A stretch of 64,000 bases of DNA, taken from Nansenia antarctica. Its lineage: Eukaryota; Chordata; Actinopteri; Argentiniformes; Microstomatidae. A program made the position numbers and the translations under genes. A model generated the notes under the pieces. That model saw only the letters and a program-made list of their open reading frames with translations, was not told the origin of the DNA and ran no database searches. Below are positions 63,387-64,000 of the stretch, in pieces. The DNA lies in the NCBI GenBank assembly GCA_963989245.1, contig OZ022340.1, forward strand, positions 34,279,710 through 34,343,709, read 5' to 3'. The first letter of the stretch is position 1. Every line of letters begins with the position of its first letter.

Positions 63387-64000
63387 ATGGCTATTTCCGT
63401 ACCCTTACCTACACCGTTCATGCCTGTGCCAGGCGAACCTGCTATTTCTTTTCCTACTTGGTTGAGAATGTTTGAAAATTACATGCTCGTAATTGAGGCT
63501 ACCGGAGAAAAATGGCCGGAGGAAAGAAAGCGCACGATTCTTCTCCATGCACTTGGGACCGAAGGACAAAGACTGTTCTACACTCTAAAGGATACGGGTG
63601 TTACCTACACTTCTGCCGTGGATGGACTGAAAAAGTACTTTGTTCCTAAGGTGAATGTGATTGCTGAACGTCACAAATTTCGACAGAGAGCTCAGGGTCC
63701 TGACGAGACGGTTAATCAGTTCCTTGCTTCATTACGCGAGCTAGCTGCAGCTTGTGAATTTGGTGCCATGGAGGAACAAATGATTCGTGATCAACTGATT
63801 GAGCGTGTTGCTAATACACGCATACGAGACAGACTTTTGCTTGAATCGGACTTGTCTCTGGACAAAGCTACTTCAATGGCCTTACAAATCGAGGCTGGAC
63901 TACGGAACTCCAACGTTCTCTCTGGAGCTACAGCTTCGGTGAGAGCCATCGAGAAACAGCCGACGAGGAGGAGGTTCGACAAGGGCAAGAAGAAAGCTCC
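63387..64000 (+). CDS. gag of a Ty3/gypsy-type retrotransposon (runs off the window)
   Basis: Open from ATG 63,387 to the window end (204 codons seen). The capsid-like pattern is FPTWLRMFENYMLVIEATG, RTILLHALGTEGQRLFYTL, FRQRAQGPDETVNQFLASLREL and IRDQLIERVANTRIRDRLL, as in fish gypsy Gag proteins. The last residues are basic (RRRFDKGKKK), where a zinc knuckle would follow. Intact as far as visible. Confidence 0.85.
   Translation, partial: MAISVPLPTPFMPVPGEPAISFPTWLRMFENYMLVIEATGEKWPEERKRTILLHALGTEGQRLFYTLKDTGVTYTSAVDGLKKYFVPKVNVIAERHKFRQRAQGPDETVNQFLASLRELAAACEFGAMEEQMIRDQLIERVANTRIRDRLLLESDLSLDKATSMALQIEAGLRNSNVLSGATASVRAIEKQPTRRRFDKGKKKA

Overview
The window reads as nuclear DNA of a teleost fish. 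Host genes have vertebrate-type introns with GT/AG junctions in consistent phase. They include connexin 45 (gjc1), the start of an inter-alpha-trypsin-inhibitor heavy chain gene (itih) and a SWIM/MULE gene. About two thirds of the sequence is transposon, often nested, of types common in fish: Gmr1-like LTR elements, hAT, PIF-Harbinger, L1 and other LINEs, and a tRNA-derived SINE. There are no bacterial features and no CRISPR array. The species cannot be named from the sequence.

Layout. 0.5-4.2 kb: a seven-exon minus-strand gene for a MULE-transposase/SWIM-finger protein. 5.2-13.5 kb: LINE debris, a complete 2.1 kb Harbinger-type element inside a LINE, and the putative first exon (signal peptide) of itih at 10.7 kb. 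14,554-40,174: a Polinton/adintovirus-like element, with exact ends given by terminal inverted repeats (AGT...ACT) and a perfect 6-bp target duplication, ACAGGG. 40.2-46.2 kb: a cluster of hAT-like elements and an L1 tail. 46,265-55,954: a Ty3/gypsy LTR retrotransposon whose integrase precedes the reverse transcriptase (Gmr1-like order). Its 5' LTR holds a Harbinger element and a LINE, and the LINE holds a hAT element. 57.4-58.6 kb: gjc1 on the minus strand. 60.6-62.5 kb: two further itih exons with a hAT element 15 bp upstream of the second. 63.2 kb to the end: the 5' LTR and gag of another LTR retrotransposon.

The Polinton/adintovirus-like element is the most interesting part. Its gene set runs inward from both ends and converges at about 21.2-21.4 kb. 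Plus strand: a terminal gene of unknown function, an eight-exon gene with OB-fold (RPA-like) domains, the C-terminal stub of a packaging ATPase, and two small proteins of unknown function. Minus strand: a terminal Cys/His-motif protein with an internal repeat, a possible Bcl-2-like protein, a retrovirus-type integrase with chromodomain, a penton-like minor capsid protein, a basic core/pVI-like protein, the major capsid protein and an adenain-like protease. No protein-primed DNA polymerase B is visible, and the ATPase N-terminus is replaced by a 9-bp minisatellite, so the copy looks non-autonomous.

Inside the element about 12 kb is duplicated in tandem: copy A (to 29,057) is joined to copy B (29,055-40,174) through a right terminal repeat that lacks its last 24 bp. 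Each copy then gained its own damage. A has a 1.7 kb hAT element in the integrase gene and a 27-bp deletion in the protease gene. B has a solo LTR and a nonsense change in the Bcl-2-like gene. The penton frameshift and the exon-6 frame break are in both copies. The integrase/chromodomain boundary shows an in-phase UUUUUUA heptamer in copy A, so that break may be programmed.
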